From assembly GCF_007827365.1 (NCBI RefSeq), contig NZ_VISI01000002.1, positions 749,001-813,000 on the forward strand: a DNA stretch of 64,000 nucleotides, written 5' to 3'. The stretch comes from Olleya sp. Hel_I_94. GTDB taxonomy: Bacteria > Bacteroidota > Bacteroidia > Flavobacteriales > Flavobacteriaceae. Positions 37,345 to 46,642 of this stretch are shown one piece after another. Position 1 is the stretch's first letter. Each line of letters begins with the position of its first letter. The notes under the pieces are model-generated. The model ran no database searches, was not told the DNA's origin, and saw only the letters and a list, made by a program, of their open reading frames with translations. The position numbers were made by a program, and so were the translations under genes.

Positions 37345-38088
37345 CTATTTTGATTTAAATTGTTTAATAGCTTCTTTAAAAAATGATATAGTATCATTTT
37401 TATTTACGTCCAACAATTCTAAAATTGCACCAGTAAAATCTTCAGTTCTCCACTCTCCTATTGTTAATTCAAAAAAATTATAAGGTTTAATTATTTTATC
37501 ATTTTTATATCCAGAGATATAAAAATAGTGGGTTTTAGATACATTATCAGGAATTGCTAGTCCTAAACCAATGGTTAAATTAGTATCTGGTATCTTTGCA
37601 TGTATACCAGTATCAAAATGATGAGGCCATACTCTGCAAGGTGCTTCCAATTTATAATCTGCTTTTATACTTTCAATAACTTTTTCTGCCATTACACGTT
37701 GAGCTGTCAATGTTTTAAGACGATCTAAATTAGACAATTTAAAAGTGTAACTTGCGTCTATACTATATGGCAACGTATAATGAAACTTATAGGTATACAA
37801 CTTATTAAGATTGCTTTTAGACATATCCGAAAGCCACTTCAGGATAGTGCTATGCGAGACACCATCCAAACTAAAACTTGTTTTACCTTTTTTAGACTTC
37901 CATACTAATGCGAAGTTGTCGTAATCTAAACCTAAGACATCGTCGTTTATAGAAAGTGAATGCGTATATAAACACTTATCTGTTATACTAAATCCAAAAT
38001 TTGTGTGACTGTCGTCGTCTTTCTTTTCAAGAAAACTAATTCCAGCTGCAGCTAAATACTGAGCTGCCAAATGCATTTGATCATCCAT
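37345..38088 (-). CDS. Conserved protein of unknown function (247 aa)
   Basis: This is a soluble protein without a signal peptide. It is predicted to be alpha/beta with an N-terminal helix rich in Ala (LAAQYLAAAGISFL), a middle helical section, and a notable motif CRVWPHHFDTGI near residue 150 followed by a glycine-rich strand (TIGLGLAIPD) and HYFYISGY. The clustered His and Asp of WPHHFDTG might bind a metal or ligand; this is only a suggestion. I do not recognise the family with certainty. It stands alone, with 254 AT-rich bases upstream in which I find no operator. Confidence 0.75.
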   Translation of the reverse strand: MDDQMHLAAQYLAAAGISFLEKKDDDSHTNFGFSITDKCLYTHSLSINDDVLGLDYDNFALVWKSKKGKTSFSLDGVSHSTILKWLSDMSKSNLNKLYTYKFHYTLPYSIDASYTFKLSNLDRLKTLTAQRVMAEKVIESIKADYKLEAPCRVWPHHFDTGIHAKIPDTNLTIGLGLAIPDNVSKTHYFYISGYKNDKIIKPYNFFELTIGEWRTEDFTGAILELLDVNKNDTISFFKEAIKQFKSK

Positions 38089-38286
38089 AATAAGTTGTTT
38101 TTGATATTATAATTAAGTCTTTAAATTAGTGTATTTAAGCATTAATAATTTAATTATTACATTAAAATTTTCTTAAATAAGCTTATTAATACAACATACT
38201 TAAAAGTTGTGAAAAAAAATGTGATGAAAATATTAGACTTAATACTTTATAAAAACCATCCTATTTATGCTATTAGATTTTGACAC

Positions 38287-38323
38287 AAAAAAAGCCATAA
38301 CATCTATTCTGTTATGGCTTTTT
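38287..38323 (-). terminator. Terminator of the sugar porter gene
   Basis: AAAAAGCCATAACA / TGTTATGGCTTTTT is a perfect 14-base stem with a 7-base loop, 20 bases after the stop codon on the minus strand. Confidence 0.92.
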
Positions 38324-38342
38324 AAAATTATAAGTTTTGACA

Positions 38343-39719
38343 TTACTCCCAAAACCCTTCAATCTCTTCTAGAGATTTACCTTTAGTTTCTGGTATAAAT
38401 TTATAGGTTACGTACACTATAATTAATATAAAAGCAATAAATATAAAATAAGGTAAAGAGCCATTCCATGGAGCACTGTTATTAGTCTCGCTTCCCATAA
38501 CCATTGGAAAAGATTGAGAAACCACATAATTTGCAGCCCATTGTGCTGCTACTGCTACTGACATAGCCACGCTACGTATTTTATTTGGAAACATCTCTGA
38601 CAATAATACCCAAACAACAGGTCCCATTGATAAAGCAAAAGATGCAATAAAAACTAAAACACCAATTAATGATAACATACCAACACTTTCTTGTTGTAAT
38701 GTAACTCCTAATAGCAAAAATCCAATTATCATCCCTATTGACCCTATGTACAGTAAAGGTTTACGTCCAAATTTATCTACCGTAAACATAGCTACAAAAG
38801 TAAAGACTAAATTGACAAAGGCTAATAATATTTGTTGTGCTAAAACATCTTCTTTTCCAAAACCTAAGGCTTTTTCAAAAATATCTGCACCATAATATAA
38901 CACTGCATTTATACCTGTAAATTGTTGCAACATTGACAAAGCAGTACCTATTGCTATGATTATTAATATAGCTTTAGTAAAATAACTAACCTTAATACCA
39001 TCGTTATTTTGGTTTAAAGATTTTTTAATTTGTAACATCTCTTTAGACGCTACTTCGGCATCATTAATTTGCTCTAATACAATTAATGCCTCTTTATCTT
39101 TTCCTTTTAAAGCTAACCATCTTGGACTTTTAGGCACAAAAAATAATAGTATTAAAAATAAGCCACTTGGTATTAACTCTGACCAAAACATACGACGCCA
39201 TCCAAATTCTATGTTTTCGGCTACTGTTAAATTGTTTCCTATATAATAAGTTGCTAAAAACACTACAAAAAAGCCTATAACTATCGCTAATTGATAATAC
39301 GTAACCATACGACCTCTTATATTTGAAGGTGCAATTTCTGCTATATACATTGGTGCATTCATAGATGCTACACCTATACCTAATCCTCCTAAAATTCTAA
39401 AAAACACTAGCATACTAACTGATTGTGGAAAAATTTCTGGTAAGCCAGAACCATATGCTGATAGTGTAAATAATAATGCCGAAATAATTAAAGACCATTT
39501 TCTACCTATTTTTATACTTAATGGTCCTGCTACTATTGCTCCAACAAAGCAACCTAATAGTGCACTACCAACAACCCATCCTTTTAAAGCATCGCTTAAT
39601 TGAAAATGTTCTGTAAGATAATATTGAGCGCCATTTATAACACCTGTATCATAACCAAATAATAAACCTCCTAATGCTGATACAGCTGCAATAAGAAGTA
39701 AGAAAACACTTTTTTTCAT
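38343..39719 (-). CDS. MFS sugar porter (XylE/GalP type)
   Basis: This 458-residue inner-membrane transporter has twelve predicted helices. Family signatures are GLLFGYDTGVINGA in helix 1, GPLSIKIGRKWSL in loop 2-3, PKSPRWLALKG after helix 6, QFTGINAVLYYGADIF in helix 7, VDKFGRKPLLYIG in loop 8-9, and PETKGKSLEEIE at the C-terminus. It takes up a hexose or pentose with H+. It is divergent from the sigma factor gene and has its own terminator. The substrate is unknown. Confidence 0.96.
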   Translation of the reverse strand: MKKSVFLLLIAAVSALGGLLFGYDTGVINGAQYYLTEHFQLSDALKGWVVGSALLGCFVGAIVAGPLSIKIGRKWSLIISALLFTLSAYGSGLPEIFPQSVSMLVFFRILGGLGIGVASMNAPMYIAEIAPSNIRGRMVTYYQLAIVIGFFVVFLATYYIGNNLTVAENIEFGWRRMFWSELIPSGLFLILLFFVPKSPRWLALKGKDKEALIVLEQINDAEVASKEMLQIKKSLNQNNDGIKVSYFTKAILIIIAIGTALSMLQQFTGINAVLYYGADIFEKALGFGKEDVLAQQILLAFVNLVFTFVAMFTVDKFGRKPLLYIGSIGMIIGFLLLGVTLQQESVGMLSLIGVLVFIASFALSMGPVVWVLLSEMFPNKIRSVAMSVAVAAQWAANYVVSQSFPMVMGSETNNSAPWNGSLPYFIFIAFILIIVYVTYKFIPETKGKSLEEIEGFWE

Positions 39720-39852
39720 TTAAATAATTTTTGTTAGCCAATAAATATACTATTAAATTGATAATAAATTCAACATGTTTGGTTTTTGTATGGTTAGTAT
39801 TTTTTAATTGTAAGCAATATGTTATTAAAGTAATCTTAACAGATTATGTTAT

Positions 39853-39866
39853 GTGATGAATATCAT
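39853..39866. promoter_or_regulatory. FNR/FixK-like operator in front of the sigma factor gene
   Basis: The core TGAT-GAAT-ATCA is at 39854-39865. A -7-like box TAATTTTA at 39889-39896 ends 36.5 bases from the centre, placing the site at about -41.5 for a class II activator. It is one of four such sites in the window, all in this cluster. Confidence 0.75.
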
Positions 39867-39912
39867 GTTTTAATGTATAGATTTTAAGTAATTTTATAGT
39901 AAACTTATTATT

Positions 39913-40683
39913 ATGAATACAAATATCAAGTATTATCAAAGTAAAAATGAATTTAGATTATTTGTTAAACAATCACATTCTGATCTTCTTCAATTTAAAA
40001 ATGAAGGTGACAAAGACGCCTTTAATAATTTAGTTTTAAAAATATTACCTGTTTTACGGAATTATATTAATAGACAACTTAATGTGTACATTAGTCAAGG
40101 ACATTTTTCCAAAGGAAAATATAAAGGTGATGATATAATAGATCAACTTTTTATAGAAATTTACGATCATATTGAAGACGTTAAACATGAAAAAGACTTT
40201 TATGCTTGGTTATACTTAAAAGTTGATCAAATAATGGAAGATATTAAAGTTGAAGAAGAATTTAATGACTTCTTTTTTAAAAATATTGATACCTATTCTA
40301 AACCTGAATGGGATGCTATGGAAGAAAAATATACTAAGGATGCAGATGGTGATTTATTGCTAATTGAAGAGTTGTCTGATAGCTCTTACAATCATAATGA
40401 CTACGAATTAAAACCTATTTTTATTGAAGAGAATGAAGTCGATTTTATTAATAAAATTGATAAGCATTTAAAACAAGATGAAGCAAAAAAACATACAGCT
40501 TTTGTTGTTGGAAATTTACCAAATGCAATGCGTCAAGTTTTTGAGCTATTTACTAATGAGCATTTATCCTTTGAAGAGATTGCAGTAGTTAGAAAATTAT
40601 CTATAACTGAAGTTAAAAAATTATTTAACGATGCTAAAAAAGCTTTACAAATTAGCTTATTTAATAGGTATTTAAATAATTAA
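39913..40683 (+). CDS. Alternative sigma-70-family factor
   Basis: This 256-residue protein has the two core parts of a short sigma factor. Residues ~25-115 are region 2-like (DAFNNLVLKILPVLRNYI, then GDDIIDQLFIEIYDHI). Residues ~199-250 are region 4: LPNAMRQVFELFTNEHLSFEEIA, with the HTH from 218 to 245 ending LFNDAKKALQI. A poorly conserved acidic spacer of ~80 residues separates them, longer than in most ECF factors. No anti-sigma gene adjoins it. The FNR-like site upstream suggests it is turned on by the neighbouring response-regulator/CRP protein and forms the second tier of the regulon. Confidence 0.85.
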   Translation: MNTNIKYYQSKNEFRLFVKQSHSDLLQFKNEGDKDAFNNLVLKILPVLRNYINRQLNVYISQGHFSKGKYKGDDIIDQLFIEIYDHIEDVKHEKDFYAWLYLKVDQIMEDIKVEEEFNDFFFKNIDTYSKPEWDAMEEKYTKDADGDLLLIEELSDSSYNHNDYELKPIFIEENEVDFINKIDKHLKQDEAKKHTAFVVGNLPNAMRQVFELFTNEHLSFEEIAVVRKLSITEVKKLFNDAKKALQISLFNRYLNN

Positions 40684-40698
40684 TCAGATTTTAATTTT

Positions 40699-40734
40699 AA
40701 AAAAAAAGAGCTATAAATAAATAGCTCTTTTTTT
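40699..40734. terminator. Bidirectional terminator between the sigma and PNPOx-like genes
   Basis: AAAAAAAGAGCTAT / ATAGCTCTTTTTTT with a 6-base loop lies between convergent genes. Confidence 0.92.
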
Positions 40735-40750
40735 AAATTCTATTATAATA

Positions 40751-41215
40751 TTAGGCTTTAAAGTCTAATCTTTTTTTTCCTGTTATAGACTCTATATTAA
40801 TTAAAAACACAGCAGGAATATCATCCTTATAAATTTTACTAGAAAAATCACTTATAAAGTTAGCTTTACTATGTTCTTTTTCTAAAATAATATCCTTTAT
40901 TCCCAAAGAAAATTTATGCAAATAGGCTTTAGCATCACTACCAAAGTGTTGTTCAAATTTACCGTGTACTAATACAGATTTCCAATTAGTAACATTTTCT
41001 ACATCAGAAACTAACATTGACACTGTTGGATTTTTACGCATAGCATTCATTTTATGACCATCTCCAGAGTAACATATAATTGCATGCTTTTCTTTGTCAA
41101 AAAAATAGGTTATTGGGATTACAAACGGAGTATTGTTATATATATAACCTATTTGTCCAATATAATTGTTTTCTAAAATGTATTCTATTTCTTTTTCTTC
41201 TAGATTTTTAAACAT
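40751..41215 (-). CDS. FMN-binding split-barrel protein (PNPOx-like)
   Basis: This 154-residue cytoplasmic protein is of the pyridoxamine-5'-phosphate-oxidase-like fold. GQIGYIYNNTPFVIPITYFFD and IICYSGDGHKMNAMRKNPTV are the typical FMN-phosphate and strand segments, and SVLVHGKFEQ follows. Relatives include nitroimidazole reductases and flavin/haem-binding stress proteins. It is the last gene of the five-gene operon that starts at 43542, 5 bases after the mscS-like gene, and so probably belongs to the FNR-like regulon. In many bacteria such proteins are induced at low oxygen. Confidence 0.88.
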   Translation of the reverse strand: MFKNLEEKEIEYILENNYIGQIGYIYNNTPFVIPITYFFDKEKHAIICYSGDGHKMNAMRKNPTVSMLVSDVENVTNWKSVLVHGKFEQHFGSDAKAYLHKFSLGIKDIILEKEHSKANFISDFSSKIYKDDIPAVFLINIESITGKKRLDFKA

Positions 41216-41220
41216 AATGC

Positions 41221-42129
41221 TTAGTGTTTTTTAGTGTTTGTTTCTACTTTTAAATCAGGTATTTTAATTAACTCAATAGTTTGAGAAGCTAAAACAACTT
41301 TACCATTGGTTGCTTCAATTTCTGTCCTAATTAAATCATTTAATATGTGTTTTGTTATTCTTCTTTTTTTATAATCTACGATATACCTTAAATTAAATTT
41401 AATCCAATTATCTGTTAGTGTGGTTGCTAAAGTAGGCTCTACCATTGCATCTTCTATATAATATTTATTAACGACTTCTTTCCATTGATCTTTAGATGCT
41501 TTTGTATATTCTGCTAATGTTGTTGTTGCTGCTTTTATAATTATGGATTTTGCTAAATCGATATCAGAACCATAACGTATTGGCAAATTAAACTCGTCCC
41601 AAATAAATGGAAAATCTTTAGAGTAGTTATAAACAGGTCCTTTAAAGACAAATGCATTACTTAATTTTACAATTCGGCCTGTATAATTATCGCTTTCTAC
41701 CCATTGCCCAATTTCCATCATTGTGGTATAAATACTATCTACATCAATGACGTCTCCTTTGATTCCGTTAATTTCTATTCGGTCTCCTGGTTCATACACT
41801 TTTACAACAAAAATATACACGGATCCCGCAATGCTTAATATTAACTCTTGCAGTGTAAATGCTAATCCAGCAGACAATAAACCTAGCGTAACTGTAAAAT
41901 CTTTAATACTTCCTGTAAAGTATAAAACTGTAATAAAGGCTAACAGAAAATAACCTATTAACTCAATCCCTTTTTGAGATTTATATCTAACAGAAGTATT
42001 AGCAATATTTTTTTTTAAAAAGCGTCTAATAAATTGTACACAAAGCAATACAAAAGCAACTATTACAATATATTTAATTATACTTTGCAATAGTGGATAC
42101 TCTAAAAACCATTGATTTATTTTGTCCAT
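41221..42129 (-). CDS. Mechanosensitive channel of the MscS family
   Basis: This 302-residue inner-membrane protein has three hydrophobic helices (roughly residues 12-32, 52-70 and 76-105). The third is the pore helix (LGLLSAGLAFTLQELILSIAGS), followed by the MscS beta domain with YEPGDRIEINGIKGDVIDV, the family hallmark, and a C-terminal domain. It opens under membrane tension and releases solutes on osmotic down-shock. It sits in the stress operon between cbpM (7 bases) and the FMN-binding gene (5 bases). Confidence 0.93.
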   Translation of the reverse strand: MDKINQWFLEYPLLQSIIKYIVIVAFVLLCVQFIRRFLKKNIANTSVRYKSQKGIELIGYFLLAFITVLYFTGSIKDFTVTLGLLSAGLAFTLQELILSIAGSVYIFVVKVYEPGDRIEINGIKGDVIDVDSIYTTMMEIGQWVESDNYTGRIVKLSNAFVFKGPVYNYSKDFPFIWDEFNLPIRYGSDIDLAKSIIIKAATTTLAEYTKASKDQWKEVVNKYYIEDAMVEPTLATTLTDNWIKFNLRYIVDYKKRRITKHILNDLIRTEIEATNGKVVLASQTIELIKIPDLKVETNTKKH

Positions 42130-42136
42130 TATTTAA

Positions 42137-42433
42137 CTATAAATCTTCGTATAATCTTAGTTTATTATTAAGCGATGTAATTTGATTTTGCATCTCCTCT
42201 ACACGTTGTAATAAATTATAAACTGCATCTAAACCTTCTAAATTTATATTAAGATCAAAGTGTAAACGCATCAATTTTTCAACCTCACTAATTTGTGTTG
42301 TTTTAATGTAATTATCATTGTCTGAAACCACAATTTCAATTAGTTCATAATCTTTTAAATCATTTATAAACGTTGTAGGCACGTTGTAATGCGTACAAAA
42401 AGTTGTTATAGAAATTAAATCTGTTACTTCCAT
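42137..42433 (-). CDS. cbpM: Chaperone modulator CbpM
   Basis: This 98-residue protein has the two-part CbpM layout: an N-terminal MerR-like helical domain (EVTDLISITTFCTHYNV) and a C-terminal coiled coil (VYNLLQRVEEMQNQITSLNNKL). CbpM binds the J domain of CbpA and inhibits its co-chaperone action. It lies 2 bases from the cbpA-like gene, the arrangement seen in E. coli (cbpA-cbpM). Confidence 0.9.
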   Translation of the reverse strand: MEVTDLISITTFCTHYNVPTTFINDLKDYELIEIVVSDNDNYIKTTQISEVEKLMRLHFDLNINLEGLDAVYNLLQRVEEMQNQITSLNNKLRLYEDL

Positions 42434-42435
42434 AA

Positions 42436-43329
42436 TTATCTTAATTTTTGAAGTTGGGTAAATAAATCTTTCTCTTTATCTGTGAGGTTTGTCGGTGTTT
42501 TTATTTGATAAGTTATATATAAATCTCCAAACTGTTCTGCTTTTTTATACTTAGGAAACCCTTTACCTTTTAACTTAACTTTTGTTCCGTTTTGGGTTTC
42601 TGGTTTAACCGTCAATTTTACTTTACCATTAAAAGTATCCACCATTAAATCTCCACCTAACATAGCAGTGTATAAGTCTAAATCTACAGTCGCATAAAGG
42701 TTGTCTTTATCTCTTTTGAATTTGGAATGATTTTGAATAGAAAACTGAATGTATAAATCACCATTTGGTCCATCATTAACCCCTTTACCTCCATGACCTT
42801 TTATTTTAATGGTTTGTCCATTTTCTACTCCAGCAGGAATGGTGATTCTGATGTTTTTATTATTAACAGTAAGTGTGCGTTTATGATCTGTATAAACATC
42901 TTTTAAATCCAAATGAAGCTCTGCATTAAAATCTTGACCTCTAAATCTAGTGTTTCTTTGTCTTCCAGATGCTTGACCACCAAACATACTACCAAACATA
43001 TCTTCAAAATCTTGTTCGCTGTAACCTCCAGAATTTCCTGCCTGACCTTGATATGCACGTTGTTGCTGTTGTTGCTGTTGTTTTGCTTGTTCGTAGGCTT
43101 CAGAGTTTTTCCAATGCTCTCCATATTGGTCGTATTTTTTACGATTTTCCGGATTGCTTAACACCTCATTGGCCTCATTAATCTCCTTAAATTTTTTTTC
43201 AGCTTCTTTATCGTTTGGATTTAAATCTGGATGAAACTTACGTGCTAGTTTTCTGTAAGCTTTTTTTATGTCCTTATCCGAAGCTGTTTTGGCAATACCC
43301 AACGTTTTATAATAATCTATAACTGCCAT
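42436..43329 (-). CDS. cbpA: J-domain co-chaperone CbpA
   Basis: This 297-residue DnaJ homologue has an N-terminal J domain (residues 1-70) with His33-Pro34-Asp35 in [11 protein letters not shown], a Gln/Gly-rich linker with a run of seven to eight glutamines (~85-110) and two C-terminal substrate-binding domains ([17 protein letters not shown], then [17 protein letters not shown]). The zinc-finger cysteines of DnaJ are absent, as in CbpA. It stimulates DnaK. It directly follows a small gene and is coupled to cbpM, its inhibitor. Confidence 0.95.
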   Translation of the reverse strand: MAVIDYYKTLGIAKTASDKDIKKAYRKLARKFHPDLNPNDKEAEKKFKEINEANEVLSNPENRKKYDQYGEHWKNSEAYEQAKQQQQQQQRAYQGQAGNSGGYSEQDFEDMFGSMFGGQASGRQRNTRFRGQDFNAELHLDLKDVYTDHKRTLTVNNKNIRITIPAGVENGQTIKIKGHGGKGVNDGPNGDLYIQFSIQNHSKFKRDKDNLYATVDLDLYTAMLGGDLMVDTFNGKVKLTVKPETQNGTKVKLKGKGFPKYKKAEQFGDLYITYQIKTPTNLTDKEKDLFTQLQKLR

Positions 43330-43542
43330 TTATTTAGTTTTATGGTTTTCTATGTGGTGTTTAAGCTCCTGTTTTAAGGTGTTTAAATAGTCCTGTAATT
43401 CTGGAATATCAATATGTGGATGTTTTTCAGTAGGAATCGTAATTGGTTCTTCCAACAAAAAGGTGTACAATTCTGGATAATTAGTTTCTATATTAGATGT
43501 TAATTGTGTGATTTGCGTTAATAGCTCTTGCTTTGTTTTCAT
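43330..43542 (-). CDS. Small soluble protein heading the chaperone/MscS operon
   Basis: This 70-residue protein is of unknown function, helical and rich in Thr, Glu and Leu, ending in a His/Lys-rich tail (HHIENHKTK). It has no signal peptide. Its stop codon is directly followed by the cbpA start, so translation is coupled. An in-frame ATG at 43563 exists, but the predicted -7 box (43564-43571) puts the mRNA start at ~43560, downstream of that codon, so MKTKQELL at 43542 is chosen. It is the first gene of an operon of small protein, cbpA, cbpM, mscS-like and FMN-binding genes. Confidence 0.75.
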   Translation of the reverse strand: MKTKQELLTQITQLTSNIETNYPELYTFLLEEPITIPTEKHPHIDIPELQDYLNTLKQELKHHIENHKTK

Positions 43543-43593
43543 ACCTAACTTATTTAATAACAATAAATTTACTCTTAAAGTTACAAGAATAAT

Positions 43594-43607
43594 ATGATTA
43601 AAATCAG
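43594..43607. promoter_or_regulatory. FNR/FixK-like operator of the chaperone/MscS operon
   Basis: TGAT-TAAA-ATCA is at 43595-43606. On the minus strand TAAATTTA (43564-43571) ends exactly 36.5 bases from the centre, as in the other sites of the set. It lies between the operon start and the stop codon of the ABC ATPase gene at 43624. Confidence 0.75.
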
Positions 43608-43623
43608 TTTAAGGTATTAATAA

Positions 43624-44298
43624 TTAGCTAATTATTTGACCATCTTCCATGGTGATTATCCGATCTGTTCGATTTGCAAAATCTGTATCATGTGTTACGA
43701 TTAATAGAGAAAGGTTTTCTTCTACACTTAATTTTTTAAAAATATTAAACACGTTATCTGCATTATGACTATCTAAATTACCAGTTGGCTCGTCTCCCAT
43801 AATTATAGACGGATTATTTATAAGTGCTCTAGCTATTGCTACACGTTGTTTTTCGCCACCAGAAACTTGAGAAGCACGTTTATAAGCTAAATGTTGGATA
43901 TTTAAAATTCTTAATTTTTCTAGTGCATCTTTTTCAATCTCTTTAAAACTTTTCTCTCCTAATTTTTTAGCTGGAAGCATTACGTTTTCTAGCACTGTAA
44001 ATTCGGAAAGCAAATAATGAAACTGAAAGACAAAGCCTATATGTTTATTTCTTACATAAGATAATTTATTAGGACTATCACCTGTTAATAAATCGTCATT
44101 TAAATATAAATCACCTTCATAGTCTGAATCCATGGTAGACAAAATGTATAATAAGGTAGACTTACCGCAACCAGATTTTCCCATTATGGAAACAAATTCG
44201 CCTTCATTAATTTTAAAATTAATATCTTTTAAAACATGAAAAAGCACGGGCTTTTTAAAGTATTTATTTATGTTTTTGGCTTCCAGAACTGTTTTCAT
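43624..44298 (-). CDS. ABC transporter ATPase (LolD/MacB type)
   Basis: This 224-residue ATPase has Walker A GKSGCGKST at 40-48, the Q-loop FQFHYLL at 91-97, the signature VSGGEKQR at 145-152, Walker B IIMGDEPTG from 165, and His in LLIVTHD. This subfamily powers FtsX-like permeases that extrude substrates or lipoproteins. It lies 2 bases after the permease gene, so both work together with the adaptor upstream. Confidence 0.95.
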   Translation of the reverse strand: MKTVLEAKNINKYFKKPVLFHVLKDINFKINEGEFVSIMGKSGCGKSTLLYILSTMDSDYEGDLYLNDDLLTGDSPNKLSYVRNKHIGFVFQFHYLLSEFTVLENVMLPAKKLGEKSFKEIEKDALEKLRILNIQHLAYKRASQVSGGEKQRVAIARALINNPSIIMGDEPTGNLDSHNADNVFNIFKKLSVEENLSLLIVTHDTDFANRTDRIITMEDGQIIS

Positions 44299-44300
44299 AA

Positions 44301-45563
44301 TTATTGACCTCTTATTATTTTAACTGGATCTATTTTTTTAGCTTTTCGGGATGGTAAGTAACCAGCAAAAAAGGTAGATATCATAGCAAATACAATACCT
44401 ATAATATAAAACCAACCATTAAAATTTATTGGATAAGTATCTACGGTTGGCAAAGCTTCTGTTTTAAACGGAATTGTACTAATTATGTTAGTAAAAACAA
44501 ATCCTATTAATAGCCCTAAAACACCACCAACTAAACCAATAATCATAGCTTGACTCATAAAAATGTACTGTACATCTTTTCCAGAAAACCCTATGGCTTT
44601 TAAAATAGCTATATCATTCATTTTCTCATAAATAAGCATATTTAAAATGTTATAAATACCAAAGCCTGCAACTATTAATAACGTTATTGATACAGCATAA
44701 GTAATTAGGTTTCTAATAGTTGTTCCTGTTTCAAATTGAGCATTTGCTGTGTTAATATCAATAGCAGTTAAATTAAATTGTTGCTCAATTTTTTTGGATA
44801 ATGATAAAGCTTTATCAATATCAAAAAGCTTGACATTAATATCTGTAATATAGTTCTCGGCTTCTCCTAAAATCCGTTGGACTGTTTTAAGGTTTACAAA
44901 ACTTTGGATAGCATCAATATCTGCAACACCACTTTGATAGATTCCAACAATTTTTAAAGGAAAAATGTCACCCTTTATAGTACTAACTTGCACTCGGTCT
45001 CCTAATTGTAAGGACATTTTTTTTGCTATTCCAGAACCCAATAAAATTCCGTTTTCTGTATTTTTTAGTTTTTCTGGAGCGCCTTCAATAATATAATCTC
45101 TAAAGTTAAATAGTCGTGCCTCCTCTACAGGTTGGATACCTGTAATATTACCAGCAATTTCAATGGATCCTGAAATATAAAATATTTGCGTTTTTATTTG
45201 CGGAATGGCACCTTTTACGTCTTCGTTTTCATTTAAAAATTTAATAATAGGTAAGGCATTGTGTATTTTTTTCTGACTTAATTTTGGTTTAATAGAATGT
45301 ACTACGTTAATACTATTTTTAAAAGCATCGTAAAGCTCTATAGGTTGTTTTTTAGAGGGTTCAATCTCATTATAAACATGAATATGTGGTGTTTGATTTA
45401 AAATTAAATCGTCTAACATAGCATTTAAACCTGTCATAAAACTGACTAAAGTTATATACGCTCCAATACCAAAAGTAACACCTAAGGCTGCAATTGCAGT
45501 TTGCTTAAATTTTGTTAGCAAATGCGTTTTTGCTATATTTAATATGATGGTCCAGTTTACCAT
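44301..45563 (-). CDS. FtsX/MacB-type ABC permease
   Basis: This 420-residue inner-membrane permease has one N-terminal helix (residues ~15-40), a large periplasmic domain (~45-280), and three C-terminal helices (~285-305, 335-360, 385-410), the FtsX/MacB_PCD topology. The segment NILNMLIYEKMNDIAILKAIGFSG is the coupling-helix motif and PSRKAKKIDPVKIIRG the typical C-terminus. It shares one base with the adaptor gene stop codon. Confidence 0.93.
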   Translation of the reverse strand: MVNWTIILNIAKTHLLTKFKQTAIAALGVTFGIGAYITLVSFMTGLNAMLDDLILNQTPHIHVYNEIEPSKKQPIELYDAFKNSINVVHSIKPKLSQKKIHNALPIIKFLNENEDVKGAIPQIKTQIFYISGSIEIAGNITGIQPVEEARLFNFRDYIIEGAPEKLKNTENGILLGSGIAKKMSLQLGDRVQVSTIKGDIFPLKIVGIYQSGVADIDAIQSFVNLKTVQRILGEAENYITDINVKLFDIDKALSLSKKIEQQFNLTAIDINTANAQFETGTTIRNLITYAVSITLLIVAGFGIYNILNMLIYEKMNDIAILKAIGFSGKDVQYIFMSQAMIIGLVGGVLGLLIGFVFTNIISTIPFKTEALPTVDTYPINFNGWFYIIGIVFAMISTFFAGYLPSRKAKKIDPVKIIRGQ

Positions 45564-46642
45564 TATTCTGGTTTATAGATGTAGGTTTCTTTAGTAATTC
45601 CGTCAATAACCTCCACAAATTCCATGTTTTGTAAACCTGTTTTGATGGTAATTAAACCATCTGCTGTTTTTACTTGGTTACTATTAATCAGGTAGTTTCT
45701 TGGAATAGTTAACACGTTTTCTTTTTTAGATATGATAATATTAGCTTCTCCTGATAATCCTGGATATAACACTTCGGGAGGATTTACAAAAATGGCTTCG
45801 ACTTTAAATGTTTGATTACGTTCGTCCTTTTTAGGATATATTTTAGACACCTTCCCTTCTAATACTTTTCCTGTGTATGCATCTAGAGTAATTAATACCT
45901 CTTGATTTTTTACAATTTTTACAATATCCACTTCATCCACTAACATTTCAATAATAAAAGTTGTAGCACTTCCAATAGAGGCTACAGGTTCCATGGTATT
46001 AACCAACTCGCCAGAGGATTTATAAAGCGCGTAAACTTTACCATTTACAGCACTTTTTACTGTAAAATCCTTAGTACTAATTAAAGACGTTTGGTAATTA
46101 TTTTGCGCTTGTTTTACACTTGTATTTAATTGATTTTTAGTTTGGTAATATTTATTTTTAAGTAATGTCAAAGTATTCTGTGACAGTTGATAGTTAAGTT
46201 GTTTTGCATCAAAATCGGCTTTAGAGCCTATACTTTGTGTCCAAAGGTTTTGCTGTCTAAAAAAGTTAATCGAATCGTTTTTATACTTTAAATTTGCTGC
46301 TTCAATTTCATCTTTAATCCCTGATAAAATAGCTGCACTTCCATTATAATTTTCCTTTGCTAAATCTAAAGACAGTTTAGCATTTTGTGTATTTAAAACT
46401 GGTGCATTATTTATTATTTGAGCAATCGCTTGGCTTTTTTTAACAACATCACCTTCTTCAACAAAATTTTTATCTAAAATACCAGCAACAATAGCATACG
46501 CTTGATATAGACTATCCGGTTGTATTGTTACAGACGTGTATACAGATTGTGTTAAATCTTGAGCTATCGGAAACATCTTTTCTGTTTTACTATTGCAAGA
46601 TAAAAGCAATAAAACAAGACCTATTAATACAACATTTTTCAT
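45563..46642 (-). CDS. HlyD/MacA-type adaptor lipoprotein
   Basis: This 359-residue periplasmic adaptor is lipid-anchored (LLLLSCNSK, Cys at about residue 16). It has a lipoyl-like barrel split by a long coiled-coil hairpin (~80-190; TLLKNKYYQTKNQLNTSVKQ), then beta domains including PGLSGEANIIISKKENVLTIP, the standard membrane-fusion-protein module. With the ABC permease and ATPase it forms a MacAB-like tripartite export system; no outer-membrane TolC gene is adjacent. The start overlaps the preceding gene by 4 bases. Confidence 0.92.
   Translation of the reverse strand: MKNVVLIGLVLLLLSCNSKTEKMFPIAQDLTQSVYTSVTIQPDSLYQAYAIVAGILDKNFVEEGDVVKKSQAIAQIINNAPVLNTQNAKLSLDLAKENYNGSAAILSGIKDEIEAANLKYKNDSINFFRQQNLWTQSIGSKADFDAKQLNYQLSQNTLTLLKNKYYQTKNQLNTSVKQAQNNYQTSLISTKDFTVKSAVNGKVYALYKSSGELVNTMEPVASIGSATTFIIEMLVDEVDIVKIVKNQEVLITLDAYTGKVLEGKVSKIYPKKDERNQTFKVEAIFVNPPEVLYPGLSGEANIIISKKENVLTIPRNYLINSNQVKTADGLITIKTGLQNMEFVEVIDGITKETYIYKPE

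Noticed and set aside
42995..43130. CAG/CTG-rich stretch with open frames on several strands
   Set aside because: It is the glutamine-rich linker of CbpA; the overlapping frames are shadows.
43543..43563. Upstream ATG for the small operon-leading protein
   Set aside because: It would lie upstream of the predicted transcription start set by the -7-like box at 43564-43571.
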